64,000 bases of DNA, from positions 3,836,501-3,900,500 of the forward strand of contig NC_058496.1 of the NCBI RefSeq assembly GCF_020382885.2, read 5' to 3'. The position numbers and the translations under genes are program-made. Positions 42,963 to 57,800 of the stretch are shown piece after piece (position 1 is the first letter of the stretch; every line of letters begins with the position of its first letter). The notes below the pieces were generated by a model. That model had not been told where the DNA came from. It saw only the letters and a list, made by a program, of their open reading frames with translations, and searched no databases. The DNA comes from Scatophagus argus. Its lineage: Eukaryota; Chordata; Actinopteri; Scatophagidae.

Positions 42963-45900
42963 GTAAGGAATCACTACTTTTTTCCCCTGAAAACATGCTG
43001 ACTGTGTAACACTTCCGAGTGAGAAGTATTTTATATATACGTGTGTGTGTGTGTGTATAATAAACAGTTTCATGATCAGCAATATTATGAGAATCATGTT
43101 GTTCATTCATTTTCGTCTTTCCAGTTTTATCTTTCCAACTAATCTCTAAGCTGAGAGGCAGGGATGCGTCATTATTTATTCATAAGTTTGTGTACCAATT
43201 GTTAAAAGTTGGGATGTTCCCCCTGCGGAGGTTTTACTTTTTCTTCTGTGCAGGCACAGAAAAAGTGGAACAATTAGCATCACTGAGTGAATTGTCTCGG
43301 ACATCCAGGGTTGTTGTGGAGTTTCAGCTCGGCTTTCTGTGCCTTTTTAATTCAGTATCTACAGGTGACATAAATGCTTCTGTGAAATCTTTATGTGCAT
43401 CTTTATTAAAAATATCTGATTTCAGCCACATGAGTGAGCTCTGTCGATGAATTTCCTGATCTGATGTTTGTAGCCCTGATGATAACCGACCGGAGCTCCT
43501 AGTTTATCCGTCGTTTTATTCACCAGCATGTTTTTTTTTTCTAAGTGAAACACTTGTCCTCAGCATGAGCAGACCTCTGGGTTGTTGGCTGTAGCGCAAT
43601 CCAGCCACCTGCCCCGGGGCAATTAAAGCACTCTGCACGGCTGCCAAAAAGAGGAGAGGATGCGGGAGCAGGCAACTGACTCATCCATGAATTGCACCTT
43701 AAGAGGCAGTGAGCGATTGACAGGCACACAGCCGGTGAACTGGAAGTCTGTGGCAAAGTGCTTTGTTTGCAATCTGAAGGCTGCTGTAGTAGTCCTGCTG
43801 TGTTAACACTGAGGGCGTCCATCAATGAAAAAGTGTTAGATGAGGTAAAGTGATTGCAGGTTGCAGAATTCATTCCTGCGTCCCACTTCTCATTGATTTC
43901 TAGTTGATGTAGGTGTTTTTCTGCCGCGGTAAACAAGAATCTCATTGTAATTCAGAAAGCCCCTCGTCTACATTCAATAACATCTCCATCTCAAGTACTC
44001 ACTGACCTGTAATTTTACTGGTTTTCCTAAAGTTTATGCCGCATCACACAAGCTATTTTGAGAGGAAGACATTTTCCCTTCCGGTGTTTCACTGCTGAAA
44101 GGAAGAGAGGACTCAAAGTACAAAGCCTGTCGTGCTTGTAATAGTTTAGTAGATATGAGAACGTCACAAGAAGTTCTGGCTCCACATTTTGTTGACCTGC
44201 ACGGGCAAATAGGGAAACAAAGACCGGATTTGACATCAATTCAGAGGCAGGTTTAACCCAAGAGTATAGTTTAGTTTGTGTAGTTTAGAAGAATGTTTTT
44301 GTCATCCTCATAGCTGAATGAGAAAGCATGAATCCTCACCTGCGTGGTATGAAAATGATTTTTCTCTGCTGGGCACACATACGTGCAACCACCACGTATC
44401 ATCAGTTTGACAACATGAACAAATAATGGTGAAGAAAATGACCAGTAAATGTGTCACATCTTGCATCTCTTGTCTGATCAGAGTTGCTGAATCCCGGCAA
44501 CACGAAGCATAAGGTCTACACCAGGCAGCAGAGGTGGTGGTGGCACATTGTGTTTTGCATCTGCCATTTAATCACTGAATTGTGTCAGAAACAAAGCCTG
44601 GCAAAACGGTCAGACTGCATGTTTAACAAGAAGATCAAACACACGTCAACTTAACGCAAAACAAAAAAGCGAAGGACACAACACACTTTAGTCTCTGTAA
44701 ACCCTTCAGGGTGGGATGAGAAATAAAAATGTTTTTTATGATTTAAGTGTTAGTAGTAACACATGCTTTCTGTATCCTTTAATATTTTTAAACTAAGTAT
44801 GTAGATTCCTATTGTTCCTATAAACCGATGGGAATTCCATTTTATTCCTGTCTCTTGATGCTCTTTGGCACAGCTGCCATTTATTCTGTAATTAATTCTT
44901 CTTACATACCACCTCTCTCTTGTCCTCTGCCTGTCCCTCCACAGTCATAATGGCATCAGTTTTTGATGAAATCTCCTAACAGAATACGTCCCGGGCTGGC
45001 TGTGCCTCTGCTTTCCAGATGAGGTCATGGACTCACCGTTTTGATAGGATTACATGTGGCTCTGCCCACTTAGAGATTGGAGCTGCTCTTTCTGATGCTA
45101 ATACGGCAAACCAGCCGTCAGGGCACTTTGCTTGCACACGTCTTTGAAAAAGGCAGGACAAGTCAAACCTGGCTGAGATGGAAAGAATTTACGTTTCCTT
45201 TAGGACATAAACTGGAAAACTGGTTCAATATGTAGTACGAAAGATATGTGAGAATAAACAAAAAGGTAGAAAACTGCCACTTCGGAAAGCATTTCTGGAG
45301 ATGCAAGCCTCACGAACTTATGATTTTAAGTTTAACATTAACATTTTATTGTAGTAACAGTAGTTGCAGTGTACAAAGGAGAGAGGGTCCCAGCTGCACT
45401 GCATTATTTTGCATTATTACTTTTTGTAAGGGCTGATGTCTGGACTGCTGGACTGCACGCAGACAGAAAAGGTATATTGATTTTCCTTCAAGTTCTCATG
45501 AAAAAATATAAAGTATTTGTCTCCTCCAGCAGTTATGGGTCAAGCAACCTGAAATTCTAGTACCAGATTGATTGATTTTTTTAAATATATATATATATAT
45601 ATTTTAACTTCAACTTTTATTCTAACAACCTGCTTACCAATCTGTTTGGTGACTGCTGAACTTTAAGTAGACTGGTACCAACGATGACATTAATCCTTCT
45701 GAAAAAGTGTATTGCTTGTAATAAACCCTCTCTGTGCTGATAATTGCTTCATTATGCCATAAGTTCATTATTTGTGTTCATTACCACTGTCATTATTACA
45801 ATGTTGTGTAGTGTGATTCTTCTTCGTCTTCTTTTTCAAACATTCATTAGTAGGGCCATTATTGTGCTACTTTTGGCTAATGGTTCAATGGAAGAGTCTT

Positions 45901-48647
45901 TTGAAATGGACTCAGTTGGTCATACTATGGATAGTTGGACATACATACTATGGATATTAATATAATTTTTACAAAATTTTTCAAACTTCTTGCACTGAGT
46001 TTGGCCAAAATTCCAATGTAACCCCAATCTAATCTTTGTCTTTATGTTCCTGCACAAGAAAATCTCGGGCCAAGTGATACTTGACCGAGTGTTTTTTTAG
46101 TATTCTAAAGAGGTTGAAGGAAAGCGGTGCCGCTATCCATCATGCAGACAGGGGATATTGCCAGAGCAAGGCCTATTTTCAGCCATCCTCACACGGTTCA
46201 CAGCAACAGTGCATGCACTATATTAACTCTCTTTGTTCTAATTATAGAGAACAGTTTGGCCCTGCGACAGTGTATGGATGCAACTCCTTTATGTTCCAGC
46301 AAATTTCCTCATCGCCATGTTGGTTGTTGTCAGTAGCAACACATAATGAAGATAATGACATAATGAAGTTAAGATTGTATGTATGACAGGAAAATAAACA
46401 GGACTAGCTAGACATTTATGATGCCAGATAGTTGACTGACACTGAAACACAGTAACTAGTGGACTAGTGAGTTGGGTATGGTCTGAATATGCATGAGCAT
46501 TTTCTGACCGACATTACAGACATTAGTGGAACGTATAGATGCTAAAGGAGGGAGCCTCAAAGAGAAGCAAAAGAAGAAGAGCGTGCTGAGAGAAATGGAA
46601 TGGGCTCGGGACGGCATAAAATAAAAGGGTGATCGGTCTGTTTGGGAGTGCTGGTGGTTACCCAGTTTGATTGTAATTGCTGCCGTTGCTTGAGCTGTCT
46701 GCGCTGTCAGGGTCTCGTCAGCTGTGGTCAGGTGAGGTTGGTCGTCTGTGCGCTTCGGTGTCCTCTGAGCTTCATCACCACTGACAGGGGGGGGGGCTCA
46801 CCCTACACTCCATTGATTCTCTGACAGGCAGGCTCCACCAGGATACATCCCCTTTTGCCGGTTTGTGCTCGTTTTTAGTAAAAATGATGTGTGATAGCCA
46901 GCACGGCCTGATCCGGAAACAATAAATAGCATCGGTTCAGTGACAACACTGAACTCCGAGATGCTCCCAGGGTATTAGTTCACTGAGACACTCAATGCAG
47001 TCAATAGAGAAGCTCCACATGACAAGAAGAATTGTTCTGACAGTCCCTGTAATACTCATCTAGGATTTAAATCTCTTTTGCAGTGGTTAATATTATTATG
47101 ATTATTATGATTATTGAAGAGGACAAGGGAAAAATGAGGATAAAACATCCATCTAATTGTATATTAACCCCTTGCAATTGCATTTGGACATGGGAAACAA
47201 ACTGTTTCTAAAAGGGCTGTCCTTAGGAATCATCCTTAGGAGGATATCTGAGGCACCACGGGTGTCAATGAAGGTATTAAAAAATTATCAGTCATGTGTA
47301 AAGGAGTGTGCTCATAAGTACAGAAGTCATCCAATGAACCAAAGGGGATTAGTAGAGTCACCTTGAATCAGTAGTGTCATTTTGCCCAGTAAAATTGCAT
47401 TATGGGAGCTGGAGCTGGCCCTGTGATTTGTGTCCTCTTGACAAGGCTTCAGTGTTCATTAGAGGCTGTGGTGAGCAGCTCCTAGACACACAGGAACCTC
47501 ACACACTGGACAGCTCTGACCATGCATGCATGCGCGCGCACACACACACACACACACACATACAGTGGACAGCTCTGGACCATCTCCACCATACTCCTGA
47601 GTATGCACTGTATTTTAACTGGAAAAATTTTATGAAAAACAAGGAATTTTGGATTTTCTCATTTAACTGACTCAGTTTCACATTTTGTTAGTTTGCTTTA
47701 GTGATGGTTGTGTCCCTCTTATGATAAATGATAGAGTAAACAAGCTAGAACTGAGCCTGTGGAGGTAATGTGATGATGAACTGTGCTCACAGTTCGAGCC
47801 TTCACATGAAATCACACACTCGCACTACCAGGCTGGGGTCTACTTCCCATCAGCACTTGTCTGCCAAGATGGGAAAAGGCTTCCCCATGCATGCTGTGAG
47901 CATACACTAACATATGTGCATGTTTGGTTGTGTGTGAGAGTCTTTTTATGTGTTAAAAACACCCAACTACATAAAACCAGGGTGCCTTAGAGTGATGATT
48001 TATTGTGCATGTGAGTCCCTGTGTATGAGTGTGCATTTATCTATGTATCCAGTCATGACCACTTCCTCTTTTTCCTCCTGTCTTTGCATGGATTAAATAT
48101 GACAGTGCTGTTCTGGTTGGATCGTCACTCCCATTATAATAAACCAGGTCTTTATTGGGGGCAAATTGATTTCAGGCAGAGCCTTGTTTATTAGCTTCAG
48201 TTGCTCGGAGCTGATCATGAGTCAGCAGATTCAGTGTCTCTGTTTAAAATGCTCATCTCTTCAAAACTAAGTCCAGCTCATGAAATATAGAAGAAGGAGA
48301 ATGACCCTGGAAACTGAATATTCATTTTAAATCAAAACCGAGGGCTACGCAGTCAAAGCCTTTTTCCTGACATCACTCAAAATGATGAAAAGGCCTGGGA
48401 GAATGTGACTGAATGATTAAAAGAGGGTTTGCTGACAGCTGGGTGTCACCTGCTAGCGTGGGGTAGTTATGGATGTAGTGGGGGAGACATGAGTTACAGG
48501 CACTATCTGATGAACATCTCCCTCTCTTTTGCTTTCTTCTTCTTTTCTCTCTAATCTCTCCCCTGTTCTTCCTCCTGCTTGTTCTCTCTGTGTTTTATCT
48601 ATCTGTCTGTTACCCTTCCCCCACATCTCTCTCTCTCTCTTTCTCAG
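42963..48647. other. Putative sv2c intron 1
   Basis: Nothing coding is recognised. It holds (TA)n at about 45585-45602, a G run at 46788-46796, and short (CA)n at about 47537-47560. A TGAGTCAGCA (AP-1/MAF-type) site lies at 48218-48227 in a stretch of moderate complexity that could be an enhancer; that is only a guess. Confidence 0.5.
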
Positions 48648-48866
48648 CTTTGCCAATGATTGTCACAGCCATTATGGGTTATCTCCTGTGGTGACTGCAG
48701 ACTCACGAGTGTCCTACCTTGCTGCATCTCAAGACCCACTGATCTCAACATTCCTGCAATTCCTCCGCCAGTGTCCACTCACCCCTCTTGCCCCTCTTCC
48801 CTCTTTCTTCTTCTCTAACTATCTTCTGGATCCCACCCCCCGTGAAGACCTACAGGTTGAGTCACA
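48648..48866 (+). other. sv2c: sv2c leader portion of the first coding exon
   Basis: A long CT tract ending TTTCTCAG at 48647 is the best acceptor upstream of the start codon. A second possible acceptor (CTACAG, exon from 48856) sits 11 nt before the ATG. If the first is used, the leader contains ATGs in short frames (for example at 48656) before the main start. Confidence 0.5.
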
Positions 48867-51800
48867 ATGGAGGACACGTACAATAACAGGACTTCCCTGG
48901 TTAAGGGGGCCAAGGACATGGTCAAGGAGGCCAAGCGGCATGCCGCGAAGAAAGTCAACAAGGTGGTGGACCGTGCGACAGATGAGTACTCCCATCGCAA
49001 CTACAGCCGATTCCAGGATGAGGAGGATGAAGATGAGGATTTCTACCGGAACCCCCCAAGACAAGATGGAGAGAGTTACAATGACAATGAGGAGGGTTCC
49101 AGTGATGCCACAGAGGGCCACGATGATGAGGACGAGATCTACGAGGGCGAGTACCAGGGCATACCCTCTGCAGGAGATAGGAAGCATAAGGAGGGTCAGG
49201 TGGCGCTGGGGCAACTGATGTCGGATGCCACAAAGGACCGTAAGGGGCTGGAGGAGGAGAGACAAGCTGATGAGGAGGAGTTGGCCCAACAATATGAGCT
49301 AATCATCCAGGAGTGTGGCCACGGGAGGTTCCAGTGGCAGCTCTTCTTCGTGCTCGGCCTGGCACTCATGTCAGATGGAGTGGAGGTGTTTGTGGTGGGC
49401 TTTGTGCTGCCCAGCGCAGAGACAGATATGTGTGTGCCCAACTCCAGCTCGGGATGGTTAGGTAAGGGAATCTGTGTGTGTCTGAGTGTTGCTGAGTGTG
49501 TGTGCATCCACTTTTGCCAACAGGAAATTATGCAGTTCCTTCAAAATTAATTGAAATGCATCAATATTTCATGATTCAAAATAATGTTTACAAAGGATTT
49601 TTATTCATTATAGACCTTCCATTCTGTTGTATGTTGCGTAGATAACATGTGCCCAAACACTTCACAGCTGCAATATTATGACTGAACTTTGGTATATGAA
49701 AAAGTTCTGATGTCAGAGTATTTATATCAGCTTGGGCCTGAAGAGTGCACTTTTACAAATTTGCAAACTGAAGGTCTGGGCTCTTGGACAATATGTTTTT
49801 ACTGGGAAAAGAAGACATAAAAAGACACTAATCAGCATTGCATTGCTGTAAAAGCAATTGGATTGAGTATTTTTGGAGCCTGACCCATTCTGGGGCCTAA
49901 AAGTTAGGACATCTTGACCTCTGCTGCATTTTCTTTTAAAATCCGCCCCTCACAAGTTCAACTTTTGGAACAAACAGACAGTGGAGTAACCTTTTACGTA
50001 ACTAGCTAATGGTTCACATGCTATGGTCTTTATTTACAAAGACAGAAACTGTTGATCATAGGACATAGTCACTAGCAAACAGCTTCCTTGTACAATAAAG
50101 TTTTTTTTCTGTCCACCGTCACTTGGATGTAAATGTGAAATTCTACTCAACAGACACACAGAAAACCATTTTAATATGTTGTCATTTTCTCGGCATGAAC
50201 ATGCAACATATCAGACTCGTGGTTGAATTAGTATTTAGTGTCCATCTTGGATAAGAGGAAGGGGGCGGCATGGCGTTCTGTGGAATACTGTTTGTCTTAT
50301 ACGATAAGCTTACTTCTGTCTGAGTGTCCTATACGTGTCACACTTTATCCTTGCTGTGTTTCACACGGACGAGATGTTTTAGCCTGCTGGTCTCCGTGTC
50401 AGGATTAAGAGGGTTGCTCATATTCCCCGCGTGCTTTGTGTGTTGAGCAGGAGTCCCAGCAGTCCCAGTGGCTGCAGGTGTATAATCCATCACCACAGAG
50501 ATGTGTACAGGCGGGGTTGACTCACTGTGTCAGTAACAGAGTGGCGAGGACATTAATTCAGGCACACAGATCTTAGATAGTAACTCCCACGGTGAGACAC
50601 GACAGTACGTCAGTTGCACCGCAACATCTAATGCAAAAGTGATACGACAGAACCTTTTTGAGAATAAAGGTGGCGACTGAAAGTTTGGAAAAATTTGACT
50701 ACTGCTGTGGATTCTGTGAAATAATAAATTCAAACACCCTGTCATGCAAAATATTGTAATTATCAGTGCTTATCATACTTTTGATTTGTTCATCTGGCTA
50801 TTCCAGACAATAAAAGTCAAACAATGAATAGTTCATGATACTAAATACATGTATTTAGTATAAATATCATAATTATGTAGACATGATAAAATAATTTCTT
50901 AATCTTTGCCTGTATGTGACTGTCAATGTTAATCCCCTCAAGATGTTTTGTATGATGCGCCTTCACTTTTCTGTCTCTTTCAAAGCATCCATGTAAACTC
51001 TATTCTGCTGCTACAGCCAAGCAAAGTCCTGCAGGCATTCATGCTCTACGCTCTGCTTCTTCTTGTTCGTGACTTTATCCCTCACCCCCTGTCCTTCCCT
51101 CTCACCCTCCATTCTCTTTGTGCCTCTCTTTTCTTCTCCCATCCTCCCCATTCTCCTCTTTTTTCTCCTGCTGTTTGCCTCGAGGCTCCTCCCTGTTGAG
51201 GTGAACATGATTGGTGCCTGTGTGTGTGTTTGTATGTGTGTGTGTGTTTGTGTCCATGTCTGTGTCCATGTCTGAGCATAGCCTACATGATTACTATGAC
51301 CTTGTTGGTATCCATTTGGAGTTTTCCAGAGTAATTACACTTAATTACAGCCAACAAAATGAAGTGAATTGATGTTTTACAGGTGCCATGGCAATATTTC
51401 ATTGCTTTGAAGTGCAGAAATAAACAGAAACCAGTTACATTTGTGGACTGATTTGATTAGGGTGGTCTCATTTTTCACATATGTCATATATAACCTTCGT
51501 GCAACCAAGTAGGACAACAAAGTTTTTATTTTACAGTGGCAGCTTTACAATAGGGTGTCCTTTTCATGGTGGTGTGGTGATGGTGATAACAAATCCCAAA
51601 CAGGGGACACAGAGGCCAAACCATCAAACAAGACCCAACAGTGCTACCCAACACTTGGTTGTTTGTTTGCCGTGGTGGCAGGTTTTGCATGTGTGCCAGT
51701 GAGTTACTGCTGCACTAGTGACTCCTACTGGTTGGTTGTAGCTGCATGGAAGGGGTTGTTCTTACATTATATAGACAAAAGCATTGGTACTTCCATTGAA

Positions 51801-54800
51801 GGAAATCAAAACATTTTGGACAATGCTATGCTTCCAACTTTGTGGCAACAGTTTGTTGAAGGCCCTTTTCTATTCCAACATGACTGTGCCCCAGTGCACA
51901 AAGCAAAGCTCCATAAAGACATGGTTGGATGAGTTTGGTGTGGAAGAACTTGACTGGCCCACACAGAGTCCTGACCTCAACCCCATCCAACACCTTTGGG
52001 ATGAACTGGAATGAGGATTGTGAGCCAGGCCTCTTGGTCCAACATCAGTGCCTGACCTCACAAATGCTCTGCTGCATGAATGGGCAGAAGCTCCCACAGA
52101 AAAACTCCAACATGACTACTATGTATACGTACAACCACTTTTCTAAATGGCCTTTTAATGTGGAAGCAGGAGCATGACGAGGAGAAAGTATTGTATCGCT
52201 GTAACAGCACACCAACCAGATAAAAATATGGAAAGACATGCGGACATATGGAAGCTACTATTTCAAGGGAGGCTTCTGCTCCACATTTCCACTGTAAAGT
52301 CAGGCTGGTCTTTCTAAAGGGTTAAAGAGGCAGATAGGAGCAAGCTGCACACACTGAGCTGAGCAAGGGATAATGCAGAATGAAAAAACCCCACAAAGGC
52401 CTGAACAGGATGGATAACTGAAACACTGATTAGATTACGGAATTCAGTTTTGTCGGGCAGCATCCTGATCTTACAGGAATCTAAGCATATGTGGGGATGA
52501 AGGATGAAGAGCTGTGATAGGAGGGGGCAGAATGCTGTCTGTGAACAATGTGGGGAGGGAAAACAAGGGCTATGGGATGATGAACTGGGGAGAGGAGAAG
52601 AGGAGCGGCAGCTCTGAAGCAAAGGGATTGCCATGTCAGAGAGGAGTAAAGGGGAGAGAGGTGTGGGTGGGTAGGAGCGAAGAGGTGGTGGCAGATTAGT
52701 GGTATTCGGCACACCAACAATGTGAGGGAGAGGTTCAGCTATCATCTCAGACACAGCAGACAAAGGGACCACATCACCCTATCATTACTTATTTGTTCTC
52801 TCGGGATGTCTTGTCCCTGATGAGACTCCCCTCATTTCTCCCTCTGAGTCTGTCAACTCAGCTCTCCTCGTTTTCATGTAGCATCCACCTCTCCCTCTCC
52901 CTGCCATCGATTGCCTCTTCTTCTTCCTCTTCTTCTTCCTATCCTTACTTCTCTGTCTTCTGGGGGGGATCCCTTTTTCTTCTTTGTGTCCCACCTTCAC
53001 TTCCTGTCTCCTCTCAAGCGCCATCTTTGCAGTACTTCTCCCTGTTTGTCTCTTTTCTTTTAATGTCATTTCTCCCTGTGTGTCTGTGTGAGCCAGTTGG
53101 CAGGCTGCGTGGTGCCGTGTGGTCCAGGGGCAGCTGAGCATGGCTAAACTGCAGTAAGCTTGCAGCAACACTGCGGAGATTACATTACTTGAGTGGTGCA
53201 GCTCCACATTGTGTGGGAGAATGTGTGTGTGCGTGTGCGTGTAAGAGGGGAGGGTGGGAGTGTGTGTGACGAGACTGAGTGTGTGTGTTTGTGGCACATA
53301 TGGACCAAACCTGCTGCCACCAGCAATATCGGCAATACCATGTCTAACTGTTCGCTCTTATCGGGGGTTCATAGCATCACTATATTTCATGCGAATTATC
53401 CACAGTCTTTAATGTAACGAAGGTTGTATCATTACTGACGCTGAGTGAGTCATTTTAAACCCTGCACTCTAAGCCCTACAATAGGTTACTTTCATATAGT
53501 TTTAATTGAAATCCTGCCCCCACTGATATGACTTAAATGTAACAAAAAAGCTTCAATCTCCTTTTCTGCGGAGGTGGCAGAAGACGGAGGCATGGATTCG
53601 ATCAAACTGACACGATGTAGTACAAATGTGATTACACGCTGCTCAGTGTAAAGGAGCTGATGACAGTGGAGCAAAGAGAAAATTAAGGCAAATAAAGGAG
53701 TAGCAGGCATGGAGGAGAAGAGAGGAAGAGGAGCGTGGAGGAGAGAAAAGGAGGAGAAATGAGGAAGGGAAATGAGGAGCAAGTCAAGAAACTGTAAAGC
53801 AAGAGGAGAAGGATACAAGCTGAGAGAAAGAGAAAAGGAAAGAAAAGGTTGGGAAGAGAGATGAAAGACAGGAGGAGATCTGGGGGATGGGGAGAGGAGA
53901 GGAAATAAGATCAAAGTAGCAATGAAGAGATTGGGGGAAAAGAGAGAGAAGGAGTAGAAATATAAGAAACTCGAACTTGGGGAGCTTTGCTGTAGCGCGC
54001 ACCAGGCACAGCGTTGCATGATAGTATCATCACTATGAATAAAACAGGATGGGTGTTTTTGCGCGACGCTGAGGCAGTTTGCACCACGAAGAGCGAAGAG
54101 CATCAAAGCATGAAATCAGAGAAGAGGTCGTGATGCAGCTCAGCGCTCCCACGGCTCTCAGGGGGCTTCTCAGGATGTGACAGGACAGAAAACACTGCAC
54201 CAGGGCCATCCCTTCCCTTCCCTCCCCCTTTTCCCTCTCTTTCTCTCACCCTATCTGGCAATTACTGAACTCTCCTCCATCATTACCCTCTTTTTTCTTT
54301 TGTCTCCACCACCTTCTTTGCTTCTTTCTCTGCTCTGCCTTCTGCTGCTTGTTTTTTTTTTTTTACTTGTATAAATGTTCAGTTGCTTTTTTATCTTATC
54401 TTAGTCCCTGTCTTAGCCTTAAAAACCAACTCCATGGAATAGGGTCTTTGGTCTTCTGCATAAAAGGAAACAAAGACTTTAAATCCCTCTGCAGTTTTTG
54501 AATTTAAATTTTGGTTCTGAAATTAGGCTAATGATCCCAGCTGAAGTTTATTGATTGTGTCCTTGCTCTTAGTCCACAGTCCTGAGAAAGCAACTACATT
54601 GATAGCCCTGCCAAATCAATGACGGGGCAGCACTGGGTGTTAGCACTCAGGGAATGGATTCATTAATCAGAATACTCTGGTTGAAGCTCTTGTGGTCCAA
54701 CCTTATAATTTCCAGCATGTTCAGTATTGACTGTCCGACTGCAGCGTGAGCATCAGTCTAATTAAATATTGAAACATTTCGTGGGTGATGTATGTTATAC

Positions 54801-57800
54801 TGTTAGGTTGAAGTGGATAACCGAACAGAATTGACCTGTGGTGACTGTTCACTGAGCACACAGAGCAAATAATGACAGCAGATGTACACTTCTTGCAAAT
54901 ATATTGAGTCAGCTCAAAATAAAATCGAGAGAAACATCCCAGCAAAACATTTCAGTAACCGGACAACCTTTAAAACGTCACATTACTTACTCTCTTGACT
55001 TAAAACCTAACCTTGAGCAGCACAGCATTAGTCAGAGCTCAGGCTTGTTGTATGCCACCATCACTGTTTGTCTGTCATGTCTGTTACCTTTAAAAAGAAA
55101 TAGAAAATCCCTTTCAGGCTTCAATTCATGCTTCACATGTTAACATGTCACATGTTGTTGTCTAACTGGGAAATATAAGCACTTAGCCTGTGTCTGTGTT
55201 ATTTGACTACATGCGGTCAAAGATGCTATTTCTTAATATTCGTCACACTTATTTCTGTGTTTCTGCACAACAATAGATTTTGAGGAGATAAACTTTAATG
55301 AGACTTTCTGAATTTCTTCTAATTTGGTTCCAAAGGCCGATATTTCACTGCATCACGTTTCCATTATAAAAGGAAATAAACTCTGAAACAAAACACATGG
55401 AATCGTCTAACATAAAAGAAAAGAAGATCTTGTCAGATAGAGATATTATATTTTATTTTTATATTTCATCTTACTCAGTGCTGTGAACAAATTTTCACCC
55501 CAAGATTTTGCTGCAGTGTAGTGAGTCCAGGAGCGACTCTGACATCACTGAAAATTGGCCGTGACTCATAATGAAATTAATAAGAAAGCCCTCTTGAGGC
55601 AAAAGACACAAGAGTCTGTTGAAATATGTACCATAATTTTCTAACACGGCAGGTTAATGCCACACTAAATACCTATTGGTCTTTTGGTGATGAGACAGAC
55701 CTCATAATGTTGTCTGTGCTATTTTTGAATTATGTTACACTGCAGAACACCAAACTCCCCTTTGCTGGTACTACTGACGTCATGCTCAGCGATACGAGTC
55801 AGAGGGAACATCAATAAATTTATTATGTAATTGACTGTCCTGTGAGGGCTGTACTTAATAATCTGTTTCCTCTTTGTTAAAAGAAGGGCTTTAAAGTAGC
55901 AGAAATCAGAAGTTGTTTCCTTGTTGGCTTTGTGCCTGTATCTGTAAAAATCCCAAACCAAAATGAAACTGTTTATTGTTTGTACGGAAAGTTGAGTGTT
56001 GAAACTAAATGAAAAGGCCTCTGGGTGTTTGGTTGCATGACAATTAAATGGGAGGCCAGTGGGTGTTTGCCCGGGCACTGTGTATCTAGCCTTTCCTTAA
56101 TGAAGCAAATATGAACTGTATGTAGACCGGAGACGTCCGTTAAATTTAGAATTGAATTTATGGTACCTTTAGGCGCATATCTAGATGGCTGCCAAATGTG
56201 ATAGATAGCTGGGTTTTGACCCCTGAAGCGAGACAGAGAGAGAGAGAGAGACAGATATATGCTCACAGTTCAGAAGAGACCTGACTGCACACATTACAGA
56301 AGGAAAATGCATCTTGCTATTAAGATTATTTGTAATGGGATGAACAAAGTGTCCCTACGGCTGAGTCATATCATTCCAGATATGACTGAGACTTTCACAT
56401 TTTCTTCTTTTTGTGTTGAAATAGCAAATATGTTCTCTAGAACTACTTTTATGTTGCATGTCTGAATGAGAATGAAGACAAAACATTACTGCAATATTTT
56501 ATGTCTGCAAACTAGTCAGGGTTTTAGCCCACAAGAGGAACCTCCAAGTAGAGATTTTTAAACAGAGAAAAATCCAGGTGGACTTCTAACCACACAATGT
56601 CAAATACAATCTAGACTAAAGCAGTAATAATAAGCTCCCATCTCCAGAGCAGAATCATGATGATCAGTGAGAGAAATCAATGCTGTTCTGTTGGAGCATT
56701 GATCCCATTTGTGATGAGAGAGATTAAAAGAGAGCAGCAGGATCCTTTTGTAAAGTCACACCGAATTACTGTTCACATTTATCTCATCGATCAGAGCCTG
56801 TTTTTAGTCTTTTACACACTGTATTTACTGATCAGCTGGGTGTCAGTGCTACAAATTTCAGAATCCTGTCAGAGTAGCAGAAACATTGTACGTGCATCTT
56901 TTTGTTGTAATAACATGTAACTCAGGGAACGTCCAGTGCAGTGGCTTAGGTTTTACTGAGCTGCAGCCACATACCCTGTCTTATTCTTGACAAACTGCAG
57001 GAAATAACATCTGACATTGTAAGAGGTGAACGCACAGTTGAAGTAGATGAGCATTAGGCAACAGTGAACGCACAGACTTACTGTTGCTCCATATTTGATT
57101 TCAACACTTCAACGTTTGTGATCACAAGGACATTTAGAGGCCTCAATTCCTAAAACACTTCTTAGATGAGAGTCAGCCGGTGTCGGGTGGCTTTGACTAC
57201 TTGAGAGAGGACATTTTCAAATTCGCATAATATCATTCCCTCGCTTCAATAAGCATTATCTCTTTGGTGTACGGCGATATTACAAGAATAATTATAATAA
57301 AAATGTTAAAAAATCTGGGCTGCACGGTGATGATCTGGGCCCTCTCATGCCTGCGTGGGTTTTCTGCGGGTACTCCGGCTTCCTCCCACGGTCCCAGAAA
57401 CATGCACATCAGGTTAAATGGCTACTCTACATTGCCCCTAGGTGTGAGTGTGTGCATGTGTGGTTGTCTGTCTTTGTGTGTCAGCCCTGTGATTGACTGG
57501 CAACCAGTCCAGGGTGAACCCCGCCTATCGCCTGTAGTCAGCTGACATAGGCTCCAGTCCCCCCGCGACCCTGTCAGATAAGCGGTATAGAGGATGGATG
57601 GATGGATGGATGGATCTTTGATGGTCATTAGATCAAACTGTTAGCAGGGAGAGAAGGTGAAACTTCTTGCAACTGTGTCCTTGAGCAAGACACTGTCTCG
57701 AATGAAAATACTGTAGCTGTAGACATTTTCCAGAAATTTCTCTGCTGTGCAAGTCTGGAACTGTATTAATGTATCTGTGATCAGCATGTTTATACTGACA

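Noticed and set aside
43541..43945. 134-codon minus-strand frame in putative sv2c intron 1
   Set aside because: No recognisable domain, splice context or similarity; chance frame.
48529..49218. 229-codon frame overlapping the sv2c coding exon
   Set aside because: It is a shadow in another frame; the SV2C frame from 48867 has unmistakable family similarity.
53492..54106. 204-codon minus-strand frame in sv2c intron 2
   Set aside because: Produced by the purine-rich plus strand; low-complexity Ser/Leu/Phe composition, no domain.
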